Origin: Leekyejoonella antrihumi
Lineage (GTDB): Bacteria > Actinomycetota > Actinomycetes > Actinomycetales > Dermatophilaceae
DNA length: 64,000 nt
Assembly (NCBI RefSeq): GCF_007845645.1
Contig: NZ_VCQV01000007.1
Coordinates: 104,864 to 168,863 of the forward strand
Direction: 5' to 3'
Shown one piece after another: positions 52,241 to 60,499 of this stretch (positions within the stretch are counted from its first letter, which is position 1; each line of letters opens with the position of its first letter). The position numbers and the translations under genes are program-made. Below the pieces are notes generated by a model. That model saw only the letters and a list, made by a program, of their open reading frames with translations. It searched no databases and was not told the origin of the DNA.

Positions 52241-53578
52241 ATGAGCACGCACGACGACACCCAGACCGGGCCGGAGGACGAGGTCGTCCGCATCTGCCAG
52301 GACCTCATCGGCATCGACACGAGCAACTACGGCGACGGCAGCGGACCGGGGGAGCGCAAGGCCGCCGAATACGTCATGACCGAGCTGAGCGACGTCGACC
52401 TCGACGCCGAGCTCTACGAGAGCGAGCCCGGCCGGGCCAGCGTCGTGGTCCGTGTGGAGGGTGAGGACTCGTCACGGGGCGCCCTGGTCGTGCACGGTCA
52501 CCTCGACGTCGTGCCGGCGAACGCCGAGGACTGGCAGTCCGATCCGTTCGGCGGAGAGATCTGTGAGGACGGCTGCGTATGGGGTCGCGGTGCGGTCGAC
52601 ATGAAGGACATGGACGCGATGATCCTCGCCGTCCTCAAAGACCTGGCCCGCACCGGCAAGAAGCCGCCCCGCGATGTGGTGTTCGCCTTCCTGGCCGACG
52701 AGGAAGCGGGTGGTCTGAAGGGCAGCCACTGGCTGGTCGACAACCACCCCGAGCTGTTCGAGGGGGCCACCGAGGCCATCAGCGAGGTGGGTGGCTACAG
52801 CGTGACCTTCCCCGACAAGCAGGGCCAGGCGCAGCGCGCCTACCTGCTGCAGACGGCCGAGAAGGGCATCGCTTGGCTCCGGCTGCGCGCCCATGGACGC
52901 GCGGGTCACGGGTCGGTCCCCAACGACGAGAACGCCGTCGTCCGGCTGGCCGAGGCGATCGCCCGCATCAACGCGCACGTGTGGCCACGCGAATACATCG
53001 CGTCGGTGCGCCAGCTCCTCGACGGGCTGTCCGATCTGACCGGCGTGACGTATGCCGATGACGACGCGGCCGAGCTGCTGACCCACCTCGGCGGGGCGCG
53101 CGGTTTCGTCGAGGGCACCCTGCGCGACACCGCGAACTTCACCATGCTGGACAGCGGCTACAAGCACAACGTGATCCCACAGACTGCCTCCGCGTCCTTG
53201 GACTGCCGCTTCCTGCCAGGGCACGAGGAGGACCTGATGGCCACGATCCGCGACCTGGCGGGGGAGTTCGTCGAGGTGCAGGTGCATCACCGCGACATCG
53301 CGCTGGACGCGCCGTTCGACGCCCCGCTGGTCGAGGTGATGAAGCAGTCCCTGCTCGCCGAGGACCCGGCCGCGGCGATCCTGCCCTACTGCCTGTCCGG
53401 TGGCACCGACAACAAGGCCCTGAAGCGGCTCGGCGTCACCGGTTACGGCTTCGCGCCGCTGCAGCTGCCGGCCGACCTGGACTTTGCGCCGATGTTCCAC
53501 GGGATCAACGAGCGTGTGCCGACCAAGTCGTTGAAGTTCGGTGCCCGCGTGCTGAGCCGCTTCATCGCCGACTGCTGA
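52241..53578 (+). CDS. M20/M25/M40 family metallo-hydrolase
   Basis: A 445-residue zinc exopeptidase or deacylase. The metal-binding HGHLDVVPA, RGAVDMKDM and the catalytic LADEEAGG are intact, and the dimerisation domain is inserted after LRLRAHGRAGHGSVP. C-terminal CLSGGTDNKALK completes the fold. Substrate unknown; usually N-acyl amino acids, dipeptides or succinyl-diaminopimelate. It follows GGGAAGG 9-12 nt upstream. Confidence 0.92.
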   Translation: MSTHDDTQTGPEDEVVRICQDLIGIDTSNYGDGSGPGERKAAEYVMTELSDVDLDAELYESEPGRASVVVRVEGEDSSRGALVVHGHLDVVPANAEDWQSDPFGGEICEDGCVWGRGAVDMKDMDAMILAVLKDLARTGKKPPRDVVFAFLADEEAGGLKGSHWLVDNHPELFEGATEAISEVGGYSVTFPDKQGQAQRAYLLQTAEKGIAWLRLRAHGRAGHGSVPNDENAVVRLAEAIARINAHVWPREYIASVRQLLDGLSDLTGVTYADDDAAELLTHLGGARGFVEGTLRDTANFTMLDSGYKHNVIPQTASASLDCRFLPGHEEDLMATIRDLAGEFVEVQVHHRDIALDAPFDAPLVEVMKQSLLAEDPAAAILPYCLSGGTDNKALKRLGVTGYGFAPLQLPADLDFAPMFHGINERVPTKSLKFGARVLSRFIADC

Positions 53579-54174
53579 TCGCATCGGCACCCGCCCTTGG
53601 CGGCATGCGTGTGCACGGCCGGCGCCACCGAACGCGACGCCCCCGGCAAGTCGCGGCAGCGGCCAGACGTGTGTGCCGGCGGCTGCCGGCGGCAACCCAA
53701 TCGGCCTGCGCGTCGTCGAGATCGCAGTTTGTTGCCTTAAAACGGGGAGGGGAAGGGCTGAGAATTGCGATCTGGTTGACGGGTAGCGCCGAAAATTGCG
53801 ACCTCGGCGACGCGACGTTGTGAAGCGTGCAACTGAATCCGCCGATGCACCATATGGCCACCGAGCGGCAACCTATGGGGCGCCCGGCCCGGTCACGGGC
53901 GCCATGCGTCCACCGAAGCGGCACCTTATGGCGGTTGCCGCACAAGCAACCGTAGCCGGAGTCGTCACCGCAGAGGGAACGGGATATGGCGACGGTGACA
54001 TGGTCCTCGTCGAGCTGAGCCTCATAGGTTCACGGTGAGCTCCGCCGACTACCTGCACTTCGTTGTGCAAGCGCCGTTCGTTCACGGCGACAAGCGCGGA
54101 TCCTAGATGTCGTTCCTCGCGCGCACGCGTGGCGAATCCAGGGTCGGCGGCGGAATCCGCCCTGTCCTGGCGCG
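53579..54174. other. Gene-poor stretch
   Basis: Between the M20 gene and the methyltransferase remnant I see no convincing gene. Long open frames in several phases have irregular composition. The stretch contains the inverted repeat at 53711-53812 and is locally richer in A and T. Confidence 0.5.
53711..53812. repeat. Imperfect inverted repeat (REP/MITE-like)
   Basis: CGTCGTCGAGATCGCAGTTT at 53711-53730 matches the reverse complement of 53791-53812 at about 17 of 20 positions. A third, shorter copy (AGAATTGCGATCT, 53761-53773) sits between them in the same orientation as the right arm. The layout suggests a small palindromic repeat element; whether it has copies elsewhere cannot be seen. Confidence 0.45.
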
Positions 54175-54780
54175 ATGGATTTCGAGCCCATGTGTGAGGC
54201 GTACTCGTCCAGGTCTGAGCAGTACATCGGCCTGATCGACGACGACTGGCAAACCGACGACGATGCCGAGAAAGATCTGGTGCGGCGGCATCTGACGGGT
54301 CTTGCGGGCCCAGTGCTCGACGTCGGCTGCGGACCGGACCCGGCCACTGGACCGCGTACCTGCATTTCCGCGGCGCTGATGTGATCGGCGTCGACATCGT
54401 CCCGGAGTTCATCGCCCACGCTCAGGCGACCTATCCCGGCCCGCAGTTCCAGCTCGGCTCGATGATGGAGCTCGACGCTCCCGAGCACTCCGTGGCAGGA
54501 ATCCTCCCCTGGTACTCGACCATCCATCTCCCACCGTCGGATCTCGATCGGGTTCCGCCGGCTCCTTGTCTCCGGCGGCCTGCTGATCGCCGGTTTCTTC
54601 GACAGCGACGACGATGTGGCCGCGTTCGACCACACGGTCATCACGGCCTACCGGTGGTCCATCGTGACCTTCGCGGAGTGTCTGGCGAGGGCAGGGTTCA
54701 TCGAGGTGCAGCGACTACAGCGCCAGTTCCCAGAACGACCGGACCGTAAGTACGCCGCAATCGCCGCGCGCGCATGCTGA
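54175..54780 (+). pseudogene. Class I SAM-dependent methyltransferase with two frameshifts
   Basis: Three consecutive frames make one methyltransferase. MDFEPMCEAYSSRSEQYIGL leads to LDVGCGP (motif I), the frame changes near 54325-54345, then HWTAYLHFRGADVIGVDIVP and SMMELDAPEHSVAGILPWYS (motif II/post I) follow. A second shift near 54535-54555 leads to FRRLLVSGGLLIAGFFDSDD and ends at TGA 54780. The gene is inactive unless these are sequencing errors. Confidence 0.85.
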
Positions 54781-54787
54781 TGGCCGG

Positions 54788-55192
54788 CTATTGGGTGGCG
54801 ATCTGCATGGCGCTCAGCATGTTCGGCAGGGTTTCCGGGTGGGCTAGCTTCAGCAGTGCGAGTTCGCCGGGGCTGAACCAGCGTAGATCGTCGTGTTCTT
54901 CGGGGGCGGCGTTGACGGGCTCTCCGGTCCAGCGAGTCACGAGGAACGCCGTCATGTCGACATCGGTGTCGGCTACCACCATCGGAATCGGCCGTGGGTC
55001 GTGGACGTGCACACCGATTTCTTCGAGGCACTCACGGCTGACCGCTTCGTGGGGCAGCTCGCTCGGCTCGACGTGCCCACCCGGAAGGCCCCAACGGTCG
55101 GGACAAGCCTGACGCATGGGATGACGATGCACCATCAGCACGAGACCGTTGCGGACGAGAACGGCGGCCGCGATCGAAATCTGGGTACCCAT
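54788..55192 (-). CDS. NUDIX hydrolase
   Basis: A 134-residue NUDIX protein. The Nudix box is GGHVEPSELPHEAVSRECLE followed by EIGV, with RWGLPGGHVE before it and a WFSPGEL end. Substrate unknown: possibly a modified nucleotide or 8-oxo-dGTP-like compound. ATG 55192 lies 7 nt after TAGCCT. It is convergent with the broken methyltransferase and 7 nt from its stop. Confidence 0.9.
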   Translation of the reverse strand: MGTQISIAAAVLVRNGLVLMVHRHPMRQACPDRWGLPGGHVEPSELPHEAVSRECLEEIGVHVHDPRPIPMVVADTDVDMTAFLVTRWTGEPVNAAPEEHDDLRWFSPGELALLKLAHPETLPNMLSAMQIATQ

Positions 55193-55547
55193 GCGGGCAA
55201 GGCTATGGGCGTATACCGACAGTGACCTTCGAATAGTCGTTCGCCGTGCACAGATCGGCTGCAGCCTCGCAGCTTTTCGGGCCACAGCCGCGCCTCGGCT
55301 GGGCTGACAACTTCCGCGGATCCTGGATGTGCCCAGCATCGTGGTCATCGTCCTCGGTCCGGAACATCGCTCGGTAAAGGTTTGCCCATATTTTTGGAGT
55401 GCGGCCGATTCCTCCTTGAATCGTCCTGTCACACAGCGATTTCCTCGATCCGTCGATGCGTACCGGTTGCAGCGCATATCGCGTTCCGCTCCGCACGACG
55501 CACCGAATACGCCCTGTAGGTCCCCATATTCACCTCGGGAGATGAGC
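55193..55547 (+). other. Intergenic region before the secreted protein
   Basis: A 355-bp stretch between the NUDIX start and the signal-peptide gene. It holds the NUDIX promoter (TAGCCT at 55200-55205, minus strand) and presumably the promoter of the secreted protein. The rest shows no gene or clear repeat. Confidence 0.4.
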
Positions 55548-56690
55548 ATGCTCGCTAAGTTGAGTCGCAGGTCGCGCCACGTCGCCGCAATCACCGCCGT
55601 TGTCACGGTCAGCACCGCAATGCTTTTGAGCATGCCGGCTCGAGAAGCAAATGCCGCGACGTCGTTCACCGTCTTCAACGAGACCCAGGGCGATCACTCG
55701 ACCTGGGCGCTGGACCAGTTCGGCCTGACCAACAACGCGGTGGTCTACGACCGGTGGGGACTGACGTGCTCGACAACCGGGTGCAGCAACGTGCCCTCGC
55801 AGAGCACCTTCGAGTCCGCGATCACCAGCGTGGTCAGTCAGTTCGGCGCCAGCCCCACGACTCCGATCGCACTGGACTTCGAGGGAATCGTTCCGGACAG
55901 CGCGACCTCGAACGCGCAGGCTCAGCAGGACCTCAATCTCTATGAGGAACTGGCTACCTGGGCGCACGGCGCTGAACCGTCGGCTCCGATCGGAATGTAC
56001 TCCTACGACTGGAAAACGGCCTACGACTCGTACACTGCGCAGCTCTATACCGGCGGCTACTTCCAGTTCTTCGCACCGACGATGTACAACCGCTGGGCGA
56101 CGGTGGCGGACTGGAAGGCCGAACTCAGCGCTGCCGTGTCCAACGACAAGTCCATGGATTCGAGCCTGCCGATCTACCCGTTCATCTGGCCGATGTGGGA
56201 CAACGGCTCCAGCGCCGAGCTGTCTGCGGCCGACTGGACCACTGAGTTCAGGGACCTGGAGCCCAGCACGCAGGGTGCGATCGTCTGGGCCAATTCGGCC
56301 ACCACGCTCGACACGACCTCTTGCGGATGGCTGAGTGACCTGTCCTACGAGATGAGTGTGCTTGACAACAAGCAAAGCACCGGCCCTCTGACCGTGACCG
56401 CGGCGGTGCCGAACACGTGCGAGATCTCCCATGGCGCCACCACCGCCGTCCCGCTCACCATCACCAACAACGGCACCTCCACCAGCGTGGCGACCACTTT
56501 GAGCGCCCAGCCGGGACCACAGGGAATCACCGAGGCGTATACCTCTGCGGCCGTGCCCGCCCTCGCACCGGGGGCCTCGTACTCGACGACTCTCAACATC
56601 ACCGTCCCGTCGAGCGTGACCGACCAGACTGCCTTGCTGCAGATCAACTACGGCACCGGTTTCCGTCGCCTCACGGTCATCGTCGACTGA
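55548..56690 (+). CDS. Secreted glycosidase-like protein with C-terminal NEW3-like domain
   Basis: A 380-residue secreted protein. A signal peptide (basic KLSRRSRHVAAITAVV, hydrophobic core, AREANA cleavage near residue 36) is followed by a TIM-barrel-like domain (NNAVVYDRWGLTC, PIALDFEGIVPDS, PIGMYSYDWK, YFQFFAPTMYNRW, ELSAADWTTEF). This may be a hyaluronidase- or GH-type barrel, but I cannot name the family. The C-terminal ~90 residues resemble the alpha-galactosidase NEW3 domain (TTAVPLTITNNGTSTSVATT). I chose ATG 55548 because GGGAG is 6 nt upstream; ATG 55542 is an alternative. Confidence 0.7.
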   Translation: MLAKLSRRSRHVAAITAVVTVSTAMLLSMPAREANAATSFTVFNETQGDHSTWALDQFGLTNNAVVYDRWGLTCSTTGCSNVPSQSTFESAITSVVSQFGASPTTPIALDFEGIVPDSATSNAQAQQDLNLYEELATWAHGAEPSAPIGMYSYDWKTAYDSYTAQLYTGGYFQFFAPTMYNRWATVADWKAELSAAVSNDKSMDSSLPIYPFIWPMWDNGSSAELSAADWTTEFRDLEPSTQGAIVWANSATTLDTTSCGWLSDLSYEMSVLDNKQSTGPLTVTAAVPNTCEISHGATTAVPLTITNNGTSTSVATTLSAQPGPQGITEAYTSAAVPALAPGASYSTTLNITVPSSVTDQTALLQINYGTGFRRLTVIVD

Positions 56691-56738
56691 AACGTGCTCA
56701 CGAGGCATGGGCGCCGGGAGTTGTCGTAGAGCTCCTTG

Positions 56739-57356
56739 TCAGGCGGCCAGCACGACCGTGCGAACGAAGTCGACAGGCTGATCACCGCCGTTGACGTAGG
56801 CGTAGAGCCGGTCGCTGCGTAGCCGGCAGGAGGCCCCCGTCGGGACGACCACTTCTTGATCGTCGACGGTGATCGTGAGGGTCCCGGCCAGCACGTAGAA
56901 CAGTTCCTGGGACCGTGTCGGGTCTGCCTGGCCACGGTAGGTGTCGCCGGGGGCCAGGTGCCACAACCAGAGGTCTGCCGAGCGTGATTCCGCAGTCGCG
57001 ATCAGCAGGTGCGCGCTGCTGCCCGCCTGGCTGGACCACACCAGGGTGTGGTCGGCCTGTGGGTGCACGACCACGGGTGCGTCGGCCGCCGAGTCGCCGA
57101 GCAGGTTGGTGAACTCGGTGCCGAGCTCGCGGGCGATCCGGGTGACCGTGACCAGGCTGGGGTTGGCTTGGCCGAGCTCGATCTGGGTCAGCAGTCGCCG
57201 GCTGATCTGCGACCGGTCGGCGAGCTGCTGGACCGTGAGGGTCCTGATGGTGCGCAGGGCCCGGATCCGGGACCCAACCTGCGAGAGGAAGTCCTGGTCG
57301 AGCGCACCATCACCGGTCGGGGTGCCGACACTTGCTTCGTTGTCGTATGCGTTCAC
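56739..57356 (-). CDS. XRE transcriptional regulator with cupin domain
   Basis: A 205-residue regulator. An N-terminal HTH (LTVQQLADRSQISRRLLTQI, ELGQANPSLVTVTRIAR) precedes a cupin domain (WLWHLAPGDTYRGQADP, ELFYVLAGTLTITVDDQEV). These regulators sense a small molecule bound in the cupin. GTG 57356 starts 4 nt after the VOC stop; the two are one operon. Confidence 0.9.
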   Translation of the reverse strand: MNAYDNEASVGTPTGDGALDQDFLSQVGSRIRALRTIRTLTVQQLADRSQISRRLLTQIELGQANPSLVTVTRIARELGTEFTNLLGDSAADAPVVVHPQADHTLVWSSQAGSSAHLLIATAESRSADLWLWHLAPGDTYRGQADPTRSQELFYVLAGTLTITVDDQEVVVPTGASCRLRSDRLYAYVNGGDQPVDFVRTVVLAA

Positions 57357-57360
57357 GGTC

Positions 57361-57807
57361 TTAGATCGCGAACAGCTGGGTCGGGTCCTGGAAGGCCTTG
57401 AACTCCAGCGCATTACCGGACGGGTCGAGGAAGAACATCGTCCACTGCTCACCGGGCTCACCCGGGAAACGGACATAGGGCGCGATGACGAAGTCGGTGC
57501 CGGCGTCCGTCAGTCGCTCCGCGAGCTGCTGAAACTGCTGCACGCTGAGCACCAGCCCGAAGTGCGGTACGGGCACCTCGTGGTCGTCGACCCGGTTCGT
57601 GCCGGCCACCGCGTTGATGTGGCCATCGACCTGGTGCGTGACGACCTGGTGACCGGACACGTTCCAGTCGGTCCACCGATCGGCGGAGCGGCCTCGGTCG
57701 AAGCCGAGCACCTCGCCGTAGAACTGGCGGGCGGCAGCGATGTCATGGACAGGGATCGCGAGGTGAAACGGGGGAAGGGCGGTCTGAGGGATCTGTGACG
57801 GAGTCAT
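57361..57807 (-). CDS. VOC family (glyoxalase-like) protein
   Basis: A 148-residue VOC protein with the two beta-alpha-beta modules (PFHLAIPVHDIAAARQFYGE; HFGLVLSVQQFQQLAERL) and metal ligands His and Glu (FFLDPSGNALEFKAF). The start ATG 57807 lies 7 nt after TACACT. It is co-transcribed with an XRE-cupin regulator. The substrate is unknown; relatives include lyases and antibiotic-resistance proteins. Confidence 0.9.
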   Translation of the reverse strand: MTPSQIPQTALPPFHLAIPVHDIAAARQFYGEVLGFDRGRSADRWTDWNVSGHQVVTHQVDGHINAVAGTNRVDDHEVPVPHFGLVLSVQQFQQLAERLTDAGTDFVIAPYVRFPGEPGEQWTMFFLDPSGNALEFKAFQDPTQLFAI

Positions 57808-57860
57808 AATGAGCAGTGTAGTGCGCATGGGAAGGCAAATAAGCTGCGCATATCGCGGAG

Positions 57861-58099
57861 GCTAATGTCGCCGACAACGGTCGCGTCGCCTTGTCGTTGA
57901 CGACCTTCTCAGCATCCAGCCCTGGCGGCCGAGGTGCGTGGAGATCCGTGGGCGCGGCGAGGCTATCGTCGAGCCTACAGACGCCGTCTCTCCAGGCCCC
58001 ATCATCCGCGTCCACCCCACCCGCGTCATCAGCTTCGGACTGGACGAAACCGACACTGAGGCGCACCGACTGACGATCAACGCCCGCGACGTCGGGTGA
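57861..58099 (+). pseudogene. PPOX-class (F420/FMN-dependent) oxidoreductase fragment
   Basis: Reading from 57861, ANVADNGRVAL matches the core of pyridoxamine 5'-phosphate oxidase-like F420 proteins. After a shift near 57889-57897 the frame gives VDDLLSIQPWRPRCVEIRGR, then PIIRVHPTRVISFGLDE, ending at TGA 58099. About 80 residues of a normal 130-140 remain, without the N-terminal third. It is a decayed gene. Confidence 0.75.
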
Positions 58100-58154
58100 C
58101 ACAGGTTGTGCAACGCTGGCAACGACAGTTGACGGGGCTGACCTTGGAGATGAT

Positions 58155-58589
58155 GTGAGCACGCTTCTGCTCAATGTGACGTTCGACTGCGCCGACGCTG
58201 CGGCGACGGCCCGCTTTTGGAGCGGCGTCATGCGGTGGCCGTGCACGAAGGAAGAGATGCCGGGCAATCCGTACTGGCTTGTCGGTGCGTCGGATGAAAG
58301 CACGCCTCGACTCGTGTTCGTGGAAGTGCCCGAAACCAAGACCGTGAAGAACCGCGTTCACCTCGACGTCGTGGGAGGTGACGGTTCTCAAGACGAGGAG
58401 GTCTTGCGAATCGAGCGCTTGGGTGGCCAGGTGCTCGATGATCGGCGACAAGCCAGCCCGCGAGGATGGGTCGTGATGGCCGATCCCGAAGGCAACGAGT
58501 TCTGCGTTGAGGGCGGGTGGAGACGCCGCCGGCAAGCTAGCAGGATGCGGCGAAGACGGGTGTTCCAGCCGGGACGTCCACGAAGATGA
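58155..58589 (+). CDS. VOC family protein
   Basis: A 144-residue frame from GTG 58155. The glyoxalase-like fold has LLLNVTFDCADAAATARFWS at the start and ADPEGNEFCVEGG at the end, which is a natural terminus for the family. The last 25 residues (WRRRRQASRMRRRR...) look like run-on from a shifted stop, so the true protein may have ended near residue 118. Substrate unknown. Confidence 0.7.
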   Translation: MSTLLLNVTFDCADAAATARFWSGVMRWPCTKEEMPGNPYWLVGASDESTPRLVFVEVPETKTVKNRVHLDVVGGDGSQDEEVLRIERLGGQVLDDRRQASPRGWVVMADPEGNEFCVEGGWRRRRQASRMRRRRVFQPGRPRR

Positions 58590-58671
58590 CGGCGCACCGC
58601 AGGCCGATCGTCTTGCGGTGATTCTCTCGACTGTTTGCAGCTGCGTAAGGACTTCGCGGCTGCCGCCGGCC

Positions 58672-58913
58672 TCAGGGCAGGAGCTCCCAGAACTGTTTAC
58701 GCGCTGGCATGGCGTGGATCACCAACTCCTCACCGCTGTCGAAGATCAGTACGACGGTCTCGAGCAACCGTGCTTGTGGGTCGAAGCCGAGCCGCAGTTC
58801 ACGATGCGGCCAGTCGTCTTCCTCAAGAGGCTCGATCCACTGCGATCCAAGTCGGCGGCCTGCACCGCGTCCTCGCTCGACACCCCCTGTTTGAGTGCTG
58901 CGTGAACCTTCAT
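58672..58913 (-). pseudogene. Type II toxin of a small TA pair, frameshifted
   Basis: MKVHAALKQGVSSEDAVQAA from ATG 58913 is the start of a small actinobacterial toxin of roughly 80 residues. After a shift near 58840-58850 it continues as WIEPLEEDDWPHRELRLGFD, then QARLLETVVLIFDSGEELVI, ending at TGA 58672. The shift lies at a near-duplicated GATCCACTGCGATCCA. The ATG overlaps the antitoxin stop, the usual TA arrangement. I recall this type only generally and cannot name the family. Confidence 0.65.
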
Positions 58914-59014
58914 GCGGCGAAGTTGGCGAGAGCCCGCCGAATCGCCTCCGAACGCGACAGGTCGCGTTCGGCCAATTGATCCAGCGCGGCGCTACAACCT
59001 GCATCGGCTCGGCC
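58910..59014 (-). pseudogene. RHH antitoxin remnant
   Basis: The C-terminal half of a ribbon-helix-helix antitoxin is clear: ALDQLAERDLSRSEAIRRAL and ANFAA, with its TGA overlapping the toxin ATG. The N-terminal beta-strand part is not recognisable upstream, so the left boundary is approximate. Together with the toxin remnant this is a dead TA module. Confidence 0.6.
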
Positions 59015-59243
59015 CCACGCACCGGTCGACCACGCCCGCGACCCGGCATGACCGGTCGACTCCACAGGAGCGGCACGTCCCTGAGGCACGGAACAACCTG
59101 CGTCAGCGCGACCGTGAATCCAGGACAGGTCGGCGTGGCAACCCTCATCGCCGTAGGGCGATCGGTGTACGGGACTGGGGACGGTGCTAGCTATAACGTG
59201 TTGCTGGAAATGGTGCCGTGCGGCGGCTCGGCCTGACTGACCG

Positions 59244-60182
59244 CTACGAGCTGCCGGGAAAGACGTAGTCGATCTCTTCGCCGGTCGTGGGATAGCCGCG
59301 GCGGTGGAAGGCTGCAGCCATTGGGGTGTTCGCGCAGTCGGTGGAGGCCTTGATGATCGACGCGCCGGCATCTGCCAGGACGCGGGTGCCGTGGTCGAGT
59401 AAATCGTCGATGTATCCGTGACCGCGATGTCCGGGTAGCACGCCGACGTAGGCGATGATCGAGTTGTAGTCGTTGCGTGTTGGGATGACCAGCCCGACGG
59501 GCTCGCCGCGGGGCAAGCAGCCAATCGCCCACCAGTCGCGGGATCCGCGGTAGGTCGGGAACTCTCCGTCAAGCTGCTCGGTGGCGACATCACGCGGTGA
59601 ACCGGTCTGTAGCTCGGCGCGGCTGTGCTCGTCGAGCGTGCCCTCGAGGACTCTAGTGAGCAGGTCGAGTAGCTCGCCATGGCCCTCCGGTCGGCGGAAT
59701 GTGAGCCGGCCCGAGTCTGAGGGTGAGGTGGTGCCTGGGCCCCACTGGAGCCGAAGTCGCTCGACCAGTCGCCGGCCACCGAGATGCTCGATGACTGCGG
59801 TGCGCTCCGTGAGCTCCCTGGTCTGCGCGGGGTCGTTGCGCCAACCGGCTTGCAGGTACCGACCGTATTCCGGTGGTGCGGCGGTCAGGTCCATGGCCGC
59901 CAACGCGCTGCGGACGAGCTCGGACGCGACCACGTGTCGATCGGCGGTTGTGGGGTCCAGGTCAAGGACGTCCATCAGTAATGGTCTTTCCGCTCCTGCC
60001 CGGCCCCACCAGGCGGCCCGCGCCACCAGATGGTCGTCGCGCAGGGCCAGCCACATCCACTCTGGTCGTCGCCGCGCGTGCTGAAGGTCGTCGGCATACT
60101 CATCGTCGAGGACGTAATTGAGCTGGTTGAACAAGGGCAGGTCATTGGGCCCGGACAATGGGCGGATGATGAGGTGAGACAT
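59244..60182 (-). CDS. GNAT family N-acetyltransferase (two-domain)
   Basis: A 312-residue protein with two GNAT-like halves. The C-terminal one has the acetyl-CoA motif VGVLPGHRGHGYIDDLLDHG, and it ends with AFHRRGYPTTGEEIDYVFPG. The N-terminal half has MSHLIIRPLSGPND and degenerate strands. The ATG 60182 follows GGAGTG. It may acetylate a small molecule or protein; the target is unknown. Confidence 0.85.
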   Translation of the reverse strand: MSHLIIRPLSGPNDLPLFNQLNYVLDDEYADDLQHARRRPEWMWLALRDDHLVARAAWWGRAGAERPLLMDVLDLDPTTADRHVVASELVRSALAAMDLTAAPPEYGRYLQAGWRNDPAQTRELTERTAVIEHLGGRRLVERLRLQWGPGTTSPSDSGRLTFRRPEGHGELLDLLTRVLEGTLDEHSRAELQTGSPRDVATEQLDGEFPTYRGSRDWWAIGCLPRGEPVGLVIPTRNDYNSIIAYVGVLPGHRGHGYIDDLLDHGTRVLADAGASIIKASTDCANTPMAAAFHRRGYPTTGEEIDYVFPGSS

Positions 60183-60499
60183 GGCACTCCTGAGCTGGAC
60201 GCGCTGCCGGTGACTATCTCAACCGAGCGGTGGAGCGCACGGCAGCCATGTACGAACAATGGTCATGCGCTGCCTCCTGTCCTCGATGCGCATGTCCAGG
60301 CTAGCCAGCAGGAACCGCTACCGCCTAACGGTTTTCCAGTGCCGCCCAGACCGCCACTACGTGCACTGGTCTGGTCTGGTCGTCGAACGATCGGGATCGG
60401 CGACCGAGTGGGCGATGCTCACCTCAAGCCGGAGTCGTCTCGAAGGGCTGAGGCGAGTTCGATCGGTTGTGGCGTCGTGGCCGGGGCACGGAGGCGGGT
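60183..60499. other. Intergenic stretch without a recognisable gene
   Basis: A 317-bp region between the GNAT start and the DUF4037 stop. Open frames exist but none has family motifs. Possible decayed sequence or the GNAT promoter. Confidence 0.4.

Noticed and set aside
53562..53945. A 127-codon minus-strand frame after the M20 gene
   Set aside because: Composition shifts within the frame, no domain, and it spans the palindromic repeat.
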